A stretch of DNA of 64,000 nucleotides, from contig NZ_JALPTB010000017.1 of assembly GCF_023218075.1 (NCBI RefSeq), positions 1-64,000 of the forward strand, in the 5' to 3' direction. A program made the position numbers and the translations under genes. Below the pieces are notes generated by a model that was not told where the DNA came from, made no database searches, and was given only the letters and a program-made list of their open reading frames with translations. Numbering within the stretch: the first letter of the stretch is position 1; the number at the start of each line of letters is the position of its first letter. Source of the stretch: Rhodococcus sp. HM1 (GTDB lineage Bacteria; Actinomycetota; Actinomycetes; Mycobacteriales; Mycobacteriaceae). Positions 48,102-56,541 of the stretch are shown here, piece by piece.

Positions 48102-49073
48102 GTGACCACGACACGTCCGTCCACCCGCCGCACCCGCAAGCCCGCGGTCGCGGCGGTGCCCGCGGCCCGCATCGAGAAGGCGGGTTCGTTCCCTGCGCCC
48201 GATCGTGATCCGCATCCGAAGCGCGGGCGCCTCGGGTGGCTGAGGGTGATCGAGGGTCTCGACCCCGTCACCCACCATCAGGACATCATGCGCATCACGG
48301 CGGGCTACGAGTTCCCGTGGGACTACCAGCGCTCGCTCGAGTTCGCTCTGTTCCGCACCTACTGCGTGCCGACGATCTCCGACTTGCTGGCGCGCACCGG
48401 GGAGTTCGAGAAGCGACCGCAGAAGCGGTACGACGACACGTCGCTGCTGATGGCCGAGCTGATCGAGCACGGCTACGACTCCGATCGGGGCCGCGAGTCG
48501 CTGCGCAACATCAACCGGATGCACGGGATGTACACGATCGACAACGACGACATGCTGTATGTCCTGTCGACGTTCATCTACGACCCGTTGGACTGGATCG
48601 ACCGGTACGGCTGGCGGCGGCTGCATCCGAACGAGCGCCTCGCCTCGTTCCACTTCTACCGCCAGGTCGGGATCCGGATGGGCATCAAGGACATCCCGGA
48701 GTCCTTCCAGGAGTTCCACCGTTTCAAGACGGAGTACGAGCGGACGAAGTTCGTCTACAGCGACTCCAACAACAAGATCGGCACGTACACGCTGCGGCTG
48801 TTCGAGTCGTGGTACCCGTCGGTGCTCCGGCCGGTCGTCGCGTCGGCGGTGTATGCGCTGATCGACGAGCAGATGGCGACGGCGTTCGGATTCGAGCAGG
48901 GATCGCCGCGGTCGCGGGCGATCGCCGAGTCGGCACTGCGTGCGCGGTCGGCACTGGTGCGCCTGCTGCCGAAGCGCCGGGCGTCGGTGTCGGCGAAGAA
49001 CCCGCAGAACCGCACGTATCCGGGCTATCCGGTCGGTTACCGGCCGCGCGATCTGGGCGTCGGACACCACTGA
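48102..49073 (+). CDS. MpaB/Lcp-like (DUF2236) oxygenase-family protein, second copy
   Basis: A 323-residue helical protein of the same family as 44706-45560 but of a distinct subgroup. Conserved stretches are GLDPVTHHQDIMRITAGYEFPWDYQRSLEFALFRTYCVP, NRMHGMYTIDNDDMLYVLSTFIYDPLDWIDRYGWR (the His and Asp/Trp block), and AFGFEQGSPRSRAIAESALRARSALVRLLPKR. The N-terminus is basic. It starts with GTG 4 bases after the aldehyde dehydrogenase stop. In MpaB and Lcp the conserved His binds haem or acts at the active site; here function is not known. Confidence 0.83.
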   Translation: MTTTRPSTRRTRKPAVAAVPAARIEKAGSFPAPDRDPHPKRGRLGWLRVIEGLDPVTHHQDIMRITAGYEFPWDYQRSLEFALFRTYCVPTISDLLARTGEFEKRPQKRYDDTSLLMAELIEHGYDSDRGRESLRNINRMHGMYTIDNDDMLYVLSTFIYDPLDWIDRYGWRRLHPNERLASFHFYRQVGIRMGIKDIPESFQEFHRFKTEYERTKFVYSDSNNKIGTYTLRLFESWYPSVLRPVVASAVYALIDEQMATAFGFEQGSPRSRAIAESALRARSALVRLLPKRRASVSAKNPQNRTYPGYPVGYRPRDLGVGHH

Positions 49074-49091
49074 TCCGGCCGGATCCCGAAT

Positions 49092-49155
49092 CCACTCGGC
49101 CCCCGTTCCTCCGCCGGTTCGATCGAATCGGACGGGGGAACGGGGGGCCGAGTGG
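49092..49155. terminator. Long bidirectional hairpin
   Basis: CCACTCGGCCCCCGTTCC (49092-49109) pairs with the complementary stretch at 49137-49155, with one extra G in the right arm. The loop is 27 bases, and TTGTT follows. It separates convergent genes. Confidence 0.8.
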
Positions 49156-49168
49156 TTGTTCGCTGTGA

Positions 49169-50644
49169 TCAGGCGATGCAGCTGCGACGCCCGCGTGCCG
49201 GCAGCGCGAAGGCGGCGGCGAACACGATCACCGCGCATGCCCCGCACGCGAGGTAGGCGAGCGTGAATCCGGTGCCCGAGATCCCGCCGGCCAGGGTGTA
49301 CGCAGCGAGGATCGAGGCGACCGTCGCGCTGCACACGGTGCTGCCGACGGTGCGCAGCAGCACGTTCACGCCGTTGGCGGCGGCATTCTGCGTGGCCGGG
49401 ACCGCACCGAGGATGAGCAGCGGCAGCGTGCAGTAGACGAAGGTGGTGCCGACCGCGGCGACGAACACCGCGGCGACGACCGTCCAGACCGGCTTGTCCG
49501 GCACGGCATGGACGGCATACCCCGCGATGAGGAACAGCGCACCACCGAACATCGCGGCGCGTGCGCCGAACCGGTCCGCGACGCGCGCCGCGACGAGCGC
49601 GAAGATCATCATCGCGAAACTCGCGGGCAGCTGGCACAGCGCGGCCTGCAGGATCGTCAGCCCGTAGCCGGCTCCCTGTTCGGGCGAGGCCTGCAGCAGC
49701 TGAGTGGTGATGAGCGTGTTGCCGTAGAACGCGAAACCGACGACGAGCGCCGTCAGGTGCGGGACCAGGACCGCCCGCTTCGCGGAGACACGCAGGTCGA
49801 CGAGGGGGTTTCCGTTGCGCAGCTGCTGCATACCCCACAGCAGGAAGAGCACGATCGCGGTCGCGAACATCGTCAGCACCGCGGGACTGGTCCACCCCCA
49901 CGTGCTGCCCTGGGTGATCGGCACCAGCAGGCACACCAGGGCCCCGGTGAGACCGACGGCGCCGACGGCGTCGAAGCGGCCGCCGGTGCGGGTTCGGGAT
50001 TCGCGGATGAAGATCACTGCCGCGGCGAGCACACCGGCGCCGATCGCAGTGGTGACCCAGAAGAGCACGTGCCAGTCGGCGTACTCCACGATGGTCGCGG
50101 CGAACGGGATACCGACGGCGGTACCGATACCGAGGGTGGCGCTGAGCACGGCGACGGCACGGTCGACGCGCTCCCGGGGCAGTTCGTCCCGGAGGATCGA
50201 CATGCCGATGGGCAGCACCGCGGCACCGGCGCCCTGCAGCCCGCGGGCCAGGATGAGCAGGCCGATCTGCGAGGTCAGCGCGCAGATCAGGGAGCCCAGC
50301 GTCATGAGTGCGAAGGCGGTGACGAGCATCCGCTTCTTGCCGATCATGTCGGCGAGGCGACCGAAGATGGGAGTCATGATGGCGCCGACCAGCAGTGTCG
50401 TGGTCAGCAGCCAGGACGCGGCGGTGGCGCCGGCACCGGTGAGGGCCGGCATGCTCGGCAACAGCGGAACCATGACCGTCTGCATGATGGCCTGGAACAC
50501 CGCGCCGACGGCGAGAATCGGGAAGACGAAACGCGACGAGCCGCCGTCGGGGGCGGTCGTGCGGGAAGGTGCGACTACTGGTGAGGACAACCGGTCTGTG
50601 CGCGGGAAGCGGATGCGCAAGGGGAGAACCGATGCCTGAGTCAT
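49169..50644 (-). CDS. MFS transporter, DHA2-like drug exporter, second copy
   Basis: A 491-residue polytopic exporter with motif A as GRLADMIGKKRMLV and the DHA2-like helix-4/5 region ARGLQGAGAAVLPIGMSILRDELP, then WHVLFWVTTAIGAG; about 14 transmembrane segments. The first 37 residues are hydrophilic. GCAAGGAG lies 7 bases before the ATG. A 40-bp dyad (50664-50703) covers the promoter, and the TetR gene upstream on the same strand is the obvious repressor. Substrate is unknown; export of a toxic hydrophobic compound is likely. Confidence 0.87.
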   Translation of the reverse strand: MTQASVLPLRIRFPRTDRLSSPVVAPSRTTAPDGGSSRFVFPILAVGAVFQAIMQTVMVPLLPSMPALTGAGATAASWLLTTTLLVGAIMTPIFGRLADMIGKKRMLVTAFALMTLGSLICALTSQIGLLILARGLQGAGAAVLPIGMSILRDELPRERVDRAVAVLSATLGIGTAVGIPFAATIVEYADWHVLFWVTTAIGAGVLAAAVIFIRESRTRTGGRFDAVGAVGLTGALVCLLVPITQGSTWGWTSPAVLTMFATAIVLFLLWGMQQLRNGNPLVDLRVSAKRAVLVPHLTALVVGFAFYGNTLITTQLLQASPEQGAGYGLTILQAALCQLPASFAMMIFALVAARVADRFGARAAMFGGALFLIAGYAVHAVPDKPVWTVVAAVFVAAVGTTFVYCTLPLLILGAVPATQNAAANGVNVLLRTVGSTVCSATVASILAAYTLAGGISGTGFTLAYLACGACAVIVFAAAFALPARGRRSCIA

Positions 50645-50663
50645 CAGAAACTCCTTGCCTGTA

Positions 50664-50703
50664 GTAAATAATTGTTCACCACTGTAGGTGAACGGTCATT
50701 TAC
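50664..50703. promoter_or_regulatory. Forty-bp dyad operator before the MFS exporter
   Basis: Inner arms GTTCACC/GGTGAAC are 6 bases apart and outer arms GTAAAT/ATTTAC are each 4 bases further out, all perfect complements. The dyad ends 20 bases before the exporter start and 22 bases after the tetR stop. Confidence 0.8.
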
Positions 50704-50725
50704 CTCACAAGGTGTGAGAGCTTTT

Positions 50726-51340
50726 TCACTCGCCGTCGAGCAGTTTCTGCACCAGAGGCGCGTACAACGGCAGCACGTCGTCGACCGTCCCGGTCGCGAG
50801 CTCTCGCATCATCCGGCGCCGCATGATCGCCAGTCCCATCACCATCGACATCGCCAGCTCCGCCCGCAGCCGCGCGTCCGGGCCGGGCAGACGCGCGGCG
50901 AGCGCGTCGATCATCTGCGTCGAGTAGTTCTCCCGCAGGGTGCGGTTGCTCTCCTCGCTGGTCCCGCTCATGAACAGGATGTTCATCGACAGCGGACGAT
51001 AGGGCTCGCTCGGTCGCGCGAGCAACGACACCATGTGCTCGCCGAGTCGTTCCACGGGCGCGTCGAACAGTGTTTCGGCGCCGCTGTGGAAATCGATCAG
51101 TTCCTCGAACAACTGCTCCTTGGAGCCGAAGTACTTGATGATCAGCGAGGCGCTGACCCCGGCATCCTCGGCGATGTCCTTGAGCGTGATCTCGCGGTAC
51201 GGCCGGGTCGCGAACGCGACACCGGCCGCGTCGACGATCAGCTTCCGAGTCTCCTCGGCGGTCCGGCGGCGGCGGTGTTCCGGCGCTCCCGCTTCCGGCG
51301 CTCCCGCTTCCGTCGGCGCCGTCTCCCTGGGCACCGACAC
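50726..51340 (-). CDS. TetR-family regulator of the exporter
   Basis: A 204-residue TetR repressor with helix-turn-helix KLIVDAAGVAFATRPYREITLKDIAEDAGVSASLIIKYFGSKEQLF (from about residue 34) and a helical C-terminal domain. The first 30 residues repeat a Gly-Ala-Pro-Glu-Ala unit and are probably flexible. The GTG start lies 2 bases after the recR stop, so it can be expressed from the ybaB-recR transcript, an odd coupling of a DNA-repair operon to an exporter regulator. It probably binds the dyad at 50664-50703. Confidence 0.85.
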   Translation of the reverse strand: MSVPRETAPTEAGAPEAGAPEHRRRRTAEETRKLIVDAAGVAFATRPYREITLKDIAEDAGVSASLIIKYFGSKEQLFEELIDFHSGAETLFDAPVERLGEHMVSLLARPSEPYRPLSMNILFMSGTSEESNRTLRENYSTQMIDALAARLPGPDARLRAELAMSMVMGLAIMRRRMMRELATGTVDDVLPLYAPLVQKLLDGE

Positions 51341-51342
51341 GG

Positions 51343-51951
51343 CTACAGCGTCCGGCGACCGGACAACGCCCGGCCGAGGGTCAGTTCGTCGGCGAATTCG
51401 AGGTCGCCGCCCATCGGCAGACCCGACGCGAGCCGGGTGACGGTCAGGCCCGGGAAGTCGCGCAGCATCCGCACCAGATACGTCGCCGTCGCCTCCCCCT
51501 CGGTGTTCGGGTCCGTCGCGATGATGACCTCGGTGACGTCGACGCCGTCCTCCTGGTTGCCGATGCGGGTCAGCAACTCGCGGATGCGCAGCTGGTCGGG
51601 GCCGATCCCGTTGAGCGGATCGAGCGCACCGCCCAGTACGTGGTAGCGGCCGCGGAACTCCCGGGTGCGTTCGATGGCATGCACGTCCTTGGGTTCTTCG
51701 ACCACGCAGATCTGGGTGCGGTCGCGCCGCGGGTCCGCGCAGATCCGGCACCGTTCGTGATCGGACACGGTGCCGCACACCTCGCAGAAGCGCACGCCGT
51801 CGCGCACTCTCTGCAGGGCCGCCTGCAACCGGTCGATCTCCGGCGGCTCCACCGACAGCAGGTGGAACGCGATGCGCTGGGCGCTCTTCGGTCCGACGCC
51901 CGGCAGTTTCCCGAGTTCGTCGATCAGGTCCTGGACGGGTCCCTCGTACAC
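51343..51951 (-). CDS. recR: Recombination mediator protein RecR
   Basis: A 202-residue RecR, which with RecO and RecF loads RecA at gaps. The N-terminal helix-hairpin-helix is [20 protein letters not shown], the zinc finger is [23 protein letters not shown] (residues 56-78), and the Toprim domain has [16 protein letters not shown] and [17 protein letters not shown]. Length is normal. It follows ybaB by 9 bases, the usual order, and matches Rv3715c. Confidence 0.97.
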   Translation of the reverse strand: MYEGPVQDLIDELGKLPGVGPKSAQRIAFHLLSVEPPEIDRLQAALQRVRDGVRFCEVCGTVSDHERCRICADPRRDRTQICVVEEPKDVHAIERTREFRGRYHVLGGALDPLNGIGPDQLRIRELLTRIGNQEDGVDVTEVIIATDPNTEGEATATYLVRMLRDFPGLTVTRLASGLPMGGDLEFADELTLGRALSGRRTL

Positions 51952-51960
51952 GCCGGTCCT

Positions 51961-52305
51961 CTAGAACCCGGGCAGGCCCGGGATACCGCCCCCGAGACCG
52001 CCGGCCAGCGGGCCCAGCTTCTCCGCGGCGATTTCCTGTGCCTTCGCGGACGCGTCGGCGATCGCACCGACCACCAGATCCTGCAGCGTCTCGACGTCTT
52101 CCGGGTCGACGACCTTCGGGTCGATGTGCACGGCCACGACCTCACCGGTGCCCTTGACGGTCGCGGTCACCAGGCCGCCACCGGCCTGACCGGTCACCTC
52201 CGCCTCGGCCATCTCGGCCTGCGCGGACATCAGCTGCTGCTGCATCTGCTGGGCCTGGGCGAGGAGCTGTTGCATATCGGGCATTCCACCGGGCTGCACG
52301 AGCAC
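51961..52305 (-). CDS. ybaB: YbaB/EbfC nucleoid-associated protein
   Basis: A 114-residue YbaB/EbfC DNA-binding protein. The helix [76 protein letters not shown] is typical; the C-terminus is Gly-rich ([15 protein letters not shown]). The start is GTG with a fair ribosome site. It lies upstream of recR as in most bacteria; dnaX, the common upstream gene, is absent and the divergent amidase gene replaces it, as in M. tuberculosis. Confidence 0.93.
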   Translation of the reverse strand: MLVQPGGMPDMQQLLAQAQQMQQQLMSAQAEMAEAEVTGQAGGGLVTATVKGTGEVVAVHIDPKVVDPEDVETLQDLVVGAIADASAKAQEIAAEKLGPLAGGLGGGIPGLPGF

Positions 52306-52360
52306 GTCCTTTCAGCAAGTTTCCACCGCCAGCGTAGTCGCTCGCCGGTACCGTGACGGA

Positions 52361-53101
52361 ATGCGTGCGCGCCGGTGGTCGGGATGGATCGTCCCAGTTG
52401 CTGTTGCTGCGGTGCTGGTTGCCGGGGGCGGCCCGGCGCCGGCGCAACCGGGAAGCGGCCCGCTCGCCGGCCGCACCGTCTATCTCGACCCGGGGCACAG
52501 CGGCGCGAACGACGGCACCCTCACCACCCAGGTCCCCACGGGACGCGGCGGCACCAAGGACTGCCAGACCACCGGGACCGCCACCGACGACGGATATCCC
52601 GAGCACACCTTCAACTGGCAGCTCGCGCAGCTGGTCCGCGACGACCTCGTCGCGCTCGGAGCCCGGGTGCTGCTGAGCCGGTCCGACGACAGCTCGGTCG
52701 GCAGCTGCGTCGACCGGCGTGCGATCGAAGCGAACGAGGCCGGGGTGGACGCCGCCGTCAGCCTGCACGCCGACGGCGCCGCCGCCGACGCCCACGGCTT
52801 CCACGTGAACTACTCGGCGCCGCCGCTCAACGAGGTACAAGCCGGGCCGTCGGTCGCGCTGGCGACGTCGATCCGCGACGCACTGCTCGCCGCGGGAGCC
52901 ACGCCGTCGACCTATCTGGGCGCCGACGGGCTGCTCGGCCGCGACGACCTGGCCGGCCTGAACCTGTCGCAGCGCCCGTCCGTGCTCGTCGAGGTGGGCA
53001 ACATGCGCAACCCCGGCGACGCCGCGCGCATGGCCGATCCTGCGGGCCGCGCTCAGCTGGCCGGTGCGGTCGTCGCGGGGATCGCGGCGTTCCTCGGGTG
53101 A
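52361..53101 (+). CDS. N-acetylmuramoyl-L-alanine amidase, Rv3717-like
   Basis: A 246-residue exported Amidase_3 zinc enzyme that cuts the amide bond between MurNAc and the stem peptide. A signal peptide (MRARRWSGWIVPVAVAAVLVAGGGPAPAQP) precedes the catalytic domain: zinc His in YLDPGHSGAND, Glu in DGYPEHTFNW, His in VSLHADGAAA, and general-base Glu in VLVEVGNMRN. There is no cell-wall-binding repeat, as in the M. tuberculosis enzyme. It is divergent from ybaB. The end of the gene is duplicated (53086-53119) without effect on the protein. Confidence 0.92.
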   Translation: MRARRWSGWIVPVAVAAVLVAGGGPAPAQPGSGPLAGRTVYLDPGHSGANDGTLTTQVPTGRGGTKDCQTTGTATDDGYPEHTFNWQLAQLVRDDLVALGARVLLSRSDDSSVGSCVDRRAIEANEAGVDAAVSLHADGAAADAHGFHVNYSAPPLNEVQAGPSVALATSIRDALLAAGATPSTYLGADGLLGRDDLAGLNLSQRPSVLVEVGNMRNPGDAARMADPAGRAQLAGAVVAGIAAFLG

Positions 53102-53119
53102 CGGCGTTCCTCGGGTGAC
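53086..53119. repeat. Perfect 17-bp tandem duplication over the amidase stop
   Basis: GGCGTTCCTCGGGTGAC occurs twice in direct tandem, including the last codons and stop of the amidase gene. The second copy lies outside the gene, so this is a recent slippage event without coding effect. Confidence 0.85.
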
Positions 53120-53144
53120 GACCGACCCCCGTCGAACCCTGCTG

Positions 53145-53579
53145 TCAGTCGACTTCGCGGCGGAGGTTCTCGAGCACCTGCTGCTGGATCTTGCGCAGCC
53201 CGAGCGGAGCGAAGGTGCGTTCGAAGAAGCCGCCGATGCCGCTCCCACCCTTCCACTGGGTCAGCGTCACGACGGTCGACCCGGTGCCGTTCGGCACCAC
53301 GCTCCACGTGGTGACCAGCGTCGAATTCGCGTCCTCTTCGGTGATCGTGCTGCCCGACACCGACACCTTCGCCTCGATGTCGCGGACGCGCTTCTCGGTG
53401 GCGTGCAGTTTCCACCGCGCGACGGTTCCGGTGCCCTGACCGCCCGAGACGACCCGGTAGTCGGTGTAGTGGTCGGAGAGGATGCGCGGTCGCACCGTCT
53501 CGTAGTCCGCGAGGGCCGCGAGCACCCGCTCGGGAGCCGCCGCGAGCTGAATCGAACTGCTTGCGCTGACCTGCGCCAT
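53145..53579 (-). CDS. SRPBCC (START/polyketide-cyclase-like) family protein
   Basis: A 144-residue protein with the SRPBCC ligand-binding fold: ASSSIQLAAAPERVLAALADYETVRPRILSDHYTDYRVV at the N-terminus, alternating beta strands, and a C-terminal helix GGFFERTFAPLGLRKIQQQVLENLRREV. Such proteins bind lipids or polyketides in a hydrophobic cavity. The homologue Rv3718c has the same position. It is convergent with the amidase and 144 bases from the FAD oxidase on the other strand. Ligand unknown. Confidence 0.87.
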   Translation of the reverse strand: MAQVSASSSIQLAAAPERVLAALADYETVRPRILSDHYTDYRVVSGGQGTGTVARWKLHATEKRVRDIEAKVSVSGSTITEEDANSTLVTTWSVVPNGTGSTVVTLTQWKGGSGIGGFFERTFAPLGLRKIQQQVLENLRREVD

Positions 53580-53723
53580 TGGGGTCCTCCTGGTGTCGTG
53601 TCTCGGCCGTCTGCGGTCGCACCGACCGGCAACTCGTCGAGTCCGCGCGGTAACCGGACGTACTCGACACTCCGGTCTATTGTGGATTGCGCCCGCAGAC
53701 GCCGAGCCCGCAGGGGGAGCCGA

Positions 53724-55169
53724 ATGCCGAGTACGCCACGTCAGATCGTTCCGACCGGTGTGCCGGCGCACCGTGAAGGCGTGGACCGCCTGCTTCGTTC
53801 CTACCGCAACATCCCCGGCGACGCACCGGTTCGGCTCGCGAAGAAGACCTCGAATCTGTTCCGCGCCCGCGCAAAGATTTCCGCACCCGGCCTGGACGTC
53901 TCCGGTCTCGGCGGGGTGATCTCCGTGGATCCGAAGGCGCGCACCGCCGATGTGGCGGGAATGTGCACCTACGAGGACCTCGTGGACGCCACGCTCCCCT
54001 ACGGTCTTGTGCCGCTCGTGGTGCCGCAGCTCAAGACCATCACGCTCGGCGGTGCCGTCACCGGGCTCGGGATCGAGTCCACGTCGTTCCGCAACGGCCT
54101 TCCGCACGAGTCGGTCCTGGAGATGGACATCCTCACCGGTGCCGGTGAGATCGTCACCGCCACCCCGGACAACGAGCACGCCGACCTGTTCCGGGGCTTT
54201 CCCAACTCCTACGGTTCGCTCGGCTACGCAACGAGGCTGCGCATCGAACTCGAGCCGGTGAAACCCTATGTTGCGCTGCGGCACCTGCGGTTCGATTCGC
54301 TCGGCGCGCTGCAGGCCGCACTGGACCGCATCGTCAACGAACGCAGCCATGCGGGCGTGCCGGTCGACTATCTCGACGGCACCGTGTTCTCGGCGACCGA
54401 GAGCTACCTGACTCTCGGTACACAGACCGACGAGCCGGGTCCGGTCAGCGACTACACCGGCGAACACATCTACTACCGCTCGATCCAGCACGCTTCGGTC
54501 AACCATCCCAAGACCGACCGCCTCACGATCCGCGACTACCTGTGGCGGTGGGACACCGACTGGTTCTGGTGCTCACGCGCATTCGGCGCCCAGAACCCGC
54601 GGATCCGGCGCTGGTGGCCGAAGAGTCTGCTGCGCAGCAGCTTCTACTGGAAGCTCATCGCACTCGACCACAAGTACGGCATCGCCGACCGGATCGAGGC
54701 CCGCAAGGGGAACCCGCCCCGCGAGCGCGTCGTCCAGGACGTCGAGGTGCCCATCGAGCGCACCGCAGAGTTCATGCGGTGGTTCCTCGCCGAGATCCCG
54801 ATCGAACCGGTGTGGCTGTGCCCGCTGCGGTTGCGTGATCGCAGCGCCCCGTCCGATGCGTTGTCGTTCGACGCGCAGCGGCCGTGGCCGATGTACCCGC
54901 TCGAGCCGAAGCGCACCTACGTGAACGTCGGATTCTGGTCGTCGGTTCCGGTCGTCCCCGGCAACATCGAAGGAGCCGCAAACCGGACGATCGAGCGGAA
55001 GGTCGCCGAACTCGACGGCCACAAGTCGCTGTACTCGGATTCCTACTATTCGCGGGAAGAATTCGAAAAGCTCTACTACGGCGGGGGCGAATACCCGGCG
55101 CTGAAACAGAAGTACGACCCCAGGTCCCGTCTGCTGGACCTCTTCGCGAAGGCGGTGCATCGAAAGTGA
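53724..55169 (+). CDS. FAD-binding oxidoreductase, Rv3719-like
   Basis: A 481-residue flavoprotein of the DHCR24/TmsA-like class. The PCMH FAD domain runs from about residue 35 (ISAPGLDVSGLGGVISVDPKARTADVAGMCTYEDLVDATLPYGL), then LKTITLGGAVTGLGIESTSFRNGLPHESVLEMDILTGAGEIV; the rest is the substrate domain with many aromatic residues (WRWDTDWFWCSRAF). Gly-rich purines precede the ATG. Its stop overlaps the start of the methyltransferase by 4 bases. Oxidase plus SAM-methyltransferase pairs of this type make 10-methyl-branched fatty acids; that role is a hypothesis here. Confidence 0.87.
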   Translation: MPSTPRQIVPTGVPAHREGVDRLLRSYRNIPGDAPVRLAKKTSNLFRARAKISAPGLDVSGLGGVISVDPKARTADVAGMCTYEDLVDATLPYGLVPLVVPQLKTITLGGAVTGLGIESTSFRNGLPHESVLEMDILTGAGEIVTATPDNEHADLFRGFPNSYGSLGYATRLRIELEPVKPYVALRHLRFDSLGALQAALDRIVNERSHAGVPVDYLDGTVFSATESYLTLGTQTDEPGPVSDYTGEHIYYRSIQHASVNHPKTDRLTIRDYLWRWDTDWFWCSRAFGAQNPRIRRWWPKSLLRSSFYWKLIALDHKYGIADRIEARKGNPPRERVVQDVEVPIERTAEFMRWFLAEIPIEPVWLCPLRLRDRSAPSDALSFDAQRPWPMYPLEPKRTYVNVGFWSSVPVVPGNIEGAANRTIERKVAELDGHKSLYSDSYYSREEFEKLYYGGGEYPALKQKYDPRSRLLDLFAKAVHRK

Positions 55170-56485
55170 CCACATTCAAATCGGCGCCGACAACCCGCAG
55201 AGCGGGTGGACACGACGACAAGCTGAATCTGGCGGAGATCGTCGAGATCGTGACCGGCGGCGACATGCCGCTGCGATTCACCGCGTACGACGGGTCCGCC
55301 GCCGGACCCGAGGACTCCCCGTTCGGCCTGGCCCTGAAGTCCCCGCGCGGTGCCACCTACATCGCGACCGCCCCCGGCGACCTCGGGATGGCCCGCGCCT
55401 ACGTCGCCGGCGATCTCGAACCCGAAGGGGTGCATCCCGGCAACCCCTACGAACTGCTGAAATCGCTGGGCGACCTGCACTTCGAACGCCCGCCGGCGCT
55501 GGTCCTCGCCCAGATCGCACGGTCGCTGGGTCGTGACCTGCTGCGGCCGATCGCCCCGCCGCCGCAGGAACACCTGCCGCGCTGGCGCCGGATCGCGGAG
55601 GGCCTGAGGCATTCCCGCAGCCGCGACGCCGAGGTCATCCACCACCACTACGACGTGTCGAACGAGTTCTACGAGATGGTGCTCGGCCCGTCCATGACGT
55701 ACACGTGCGCCCTGTTCGACTCCGAGGACCAGTCGCTCGAGGAGGCGCAGGAGAACAAGTACCGGATCGTCTTCGAGAAGCTGAACCTGAAGCCCGGCGA
55801 CCGCCTGCTCGACATCGGTTGCGGCTGGGGCGGAATGGTCCGGTACGCGGCGCGCCGCGGCGTCACGGCGATCGGCGCGACGCTGTCGCGCGAGCAGGCG
55901 GAGTGGGCGCAGAAGGCGATCGCCGCGGAGGGACTGAGCGATCTGGCCGAGGTGCGGTTCTCCGACTACCGGGACGTACCCGAGACCGGCTTCGACGCCA
56001 TCTCCTCGATCGGGTTGACCGAGCACATCGGCGTCAGCAACTACCCTGCGTACTTCGGGTTGCTGCACAGCAAACTCCGCGAGGGTGGCCTGCTCCTCAA
56101 CCACTGCATCACCCGTCCCCGCAACAACGGGAAGGTGAAGGCCGGCGGGTTCATCGACCGCTACGTCTTCCCCGACGGCGAGCTGACCGGTTCCGGCCGG
56201 ATCATCACCGAGGCGCAGGACGTCGGCTTCGAGGTGCTCCACGAGGAGAACCTGCGTCAGCACTACGCCCTGACGCTCAAGGGCTGGTGCGAGTACCTCG
56301 AGGCCAACTGGGATGCGTGCGTCGCCGAGGTCGGTGAGGGCACGGCCCGCGTATGGGGCCTGTACATGGCCGGATCCCGGCTCGGATTCGAGCGCAATAT
56401 CGTTCAGCTGCACCATGTTCTGGCGGTCAAGCTCGGCGCCGACCAGCGGCCCCTGACCCCGCTGCGTCCCTGGTGGAAGCCGTAG
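55166..56485 (+). CDS. Cyclopropane-fatty-acid-synthase-like SAM methyltransferase, Rv3720-like
   Basis: A 439-residue protein of the CFA synthase family that methylates the double bond of phospholipid acyl chains. An N-terminal lipid-binding part (residues 1-150) precedes HHHYDVSNEFYEMVLGPSMTYTCALF, the hallmark of the family, SAM motif LLDIGCGWGGMVRYAARRGV, and ISSIGLTEHIGVSNY and NHCITRP. Start GTG overlaps the FAD gene stop (GTGA). The pair resembles the mycobacterial/rhodococcal tuberculostearic-acid genes (oxidase plus methyltransferase), but a paralogous function is possible. A perfect palindrome follows. Confidence 0.9.
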   Translation: MTTFKSAPTTRRAGGHDDKLNLAEIVEIVTGGDMPLRFTAYDGSAAGPEDSPFGLALKSPRGATYIATAPGDLGMARAYVAGDLEPEGVHPGNPYELLKSLGDLHFERPPALVLAQIARSLGRDLLRPIAPPPQEHLPRWRRIAEGLRHSRSRDAEVIHHHYDVSNEFYEMVLGPSMTYTCALFDSEDQSLEEAQENKYRIVFEKLNLKPGDRLLDIGCGWGGMVRYAARRGVTAIGATLSREQAEWAQKAIAAEGLSDLAEVRFSDYRDVPETGFDAISSIGLTEHIGVSNYPAYFGLLHSKLREGGLLLNHCITRPRNNGKVKAGGFIDRYVFPDGELTGSGRIITEAQDVGFEVLHEENLRQHYALTLKGWCEYLEANWDACVAEVGEGTARVWGLYMAGSRLGFERNIVQLHHVLAVKLGADQRPLTPLRPWWKP

Positions 56486-56499
56486 GCGGCTCCGCCGCC

Positions 56500-56541
56500 C
56501 GTGCGTGGTTTCGGTAGCACCCACTACCGAAACCACGCACG
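56500..56541. repeat. GTGCGTGG-family palindrome, copy 1
   Basis: CGTGCGTGGTTTCGGTAG pairs perfectly over 18 bp with its complement around a 6-base loop (CACCCA). The right arm starts with the stop codon and last codons of the AbiEi-like gene, and the left arm lies 15 bases after the methyltransferase stop. Confidence 0.9.
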
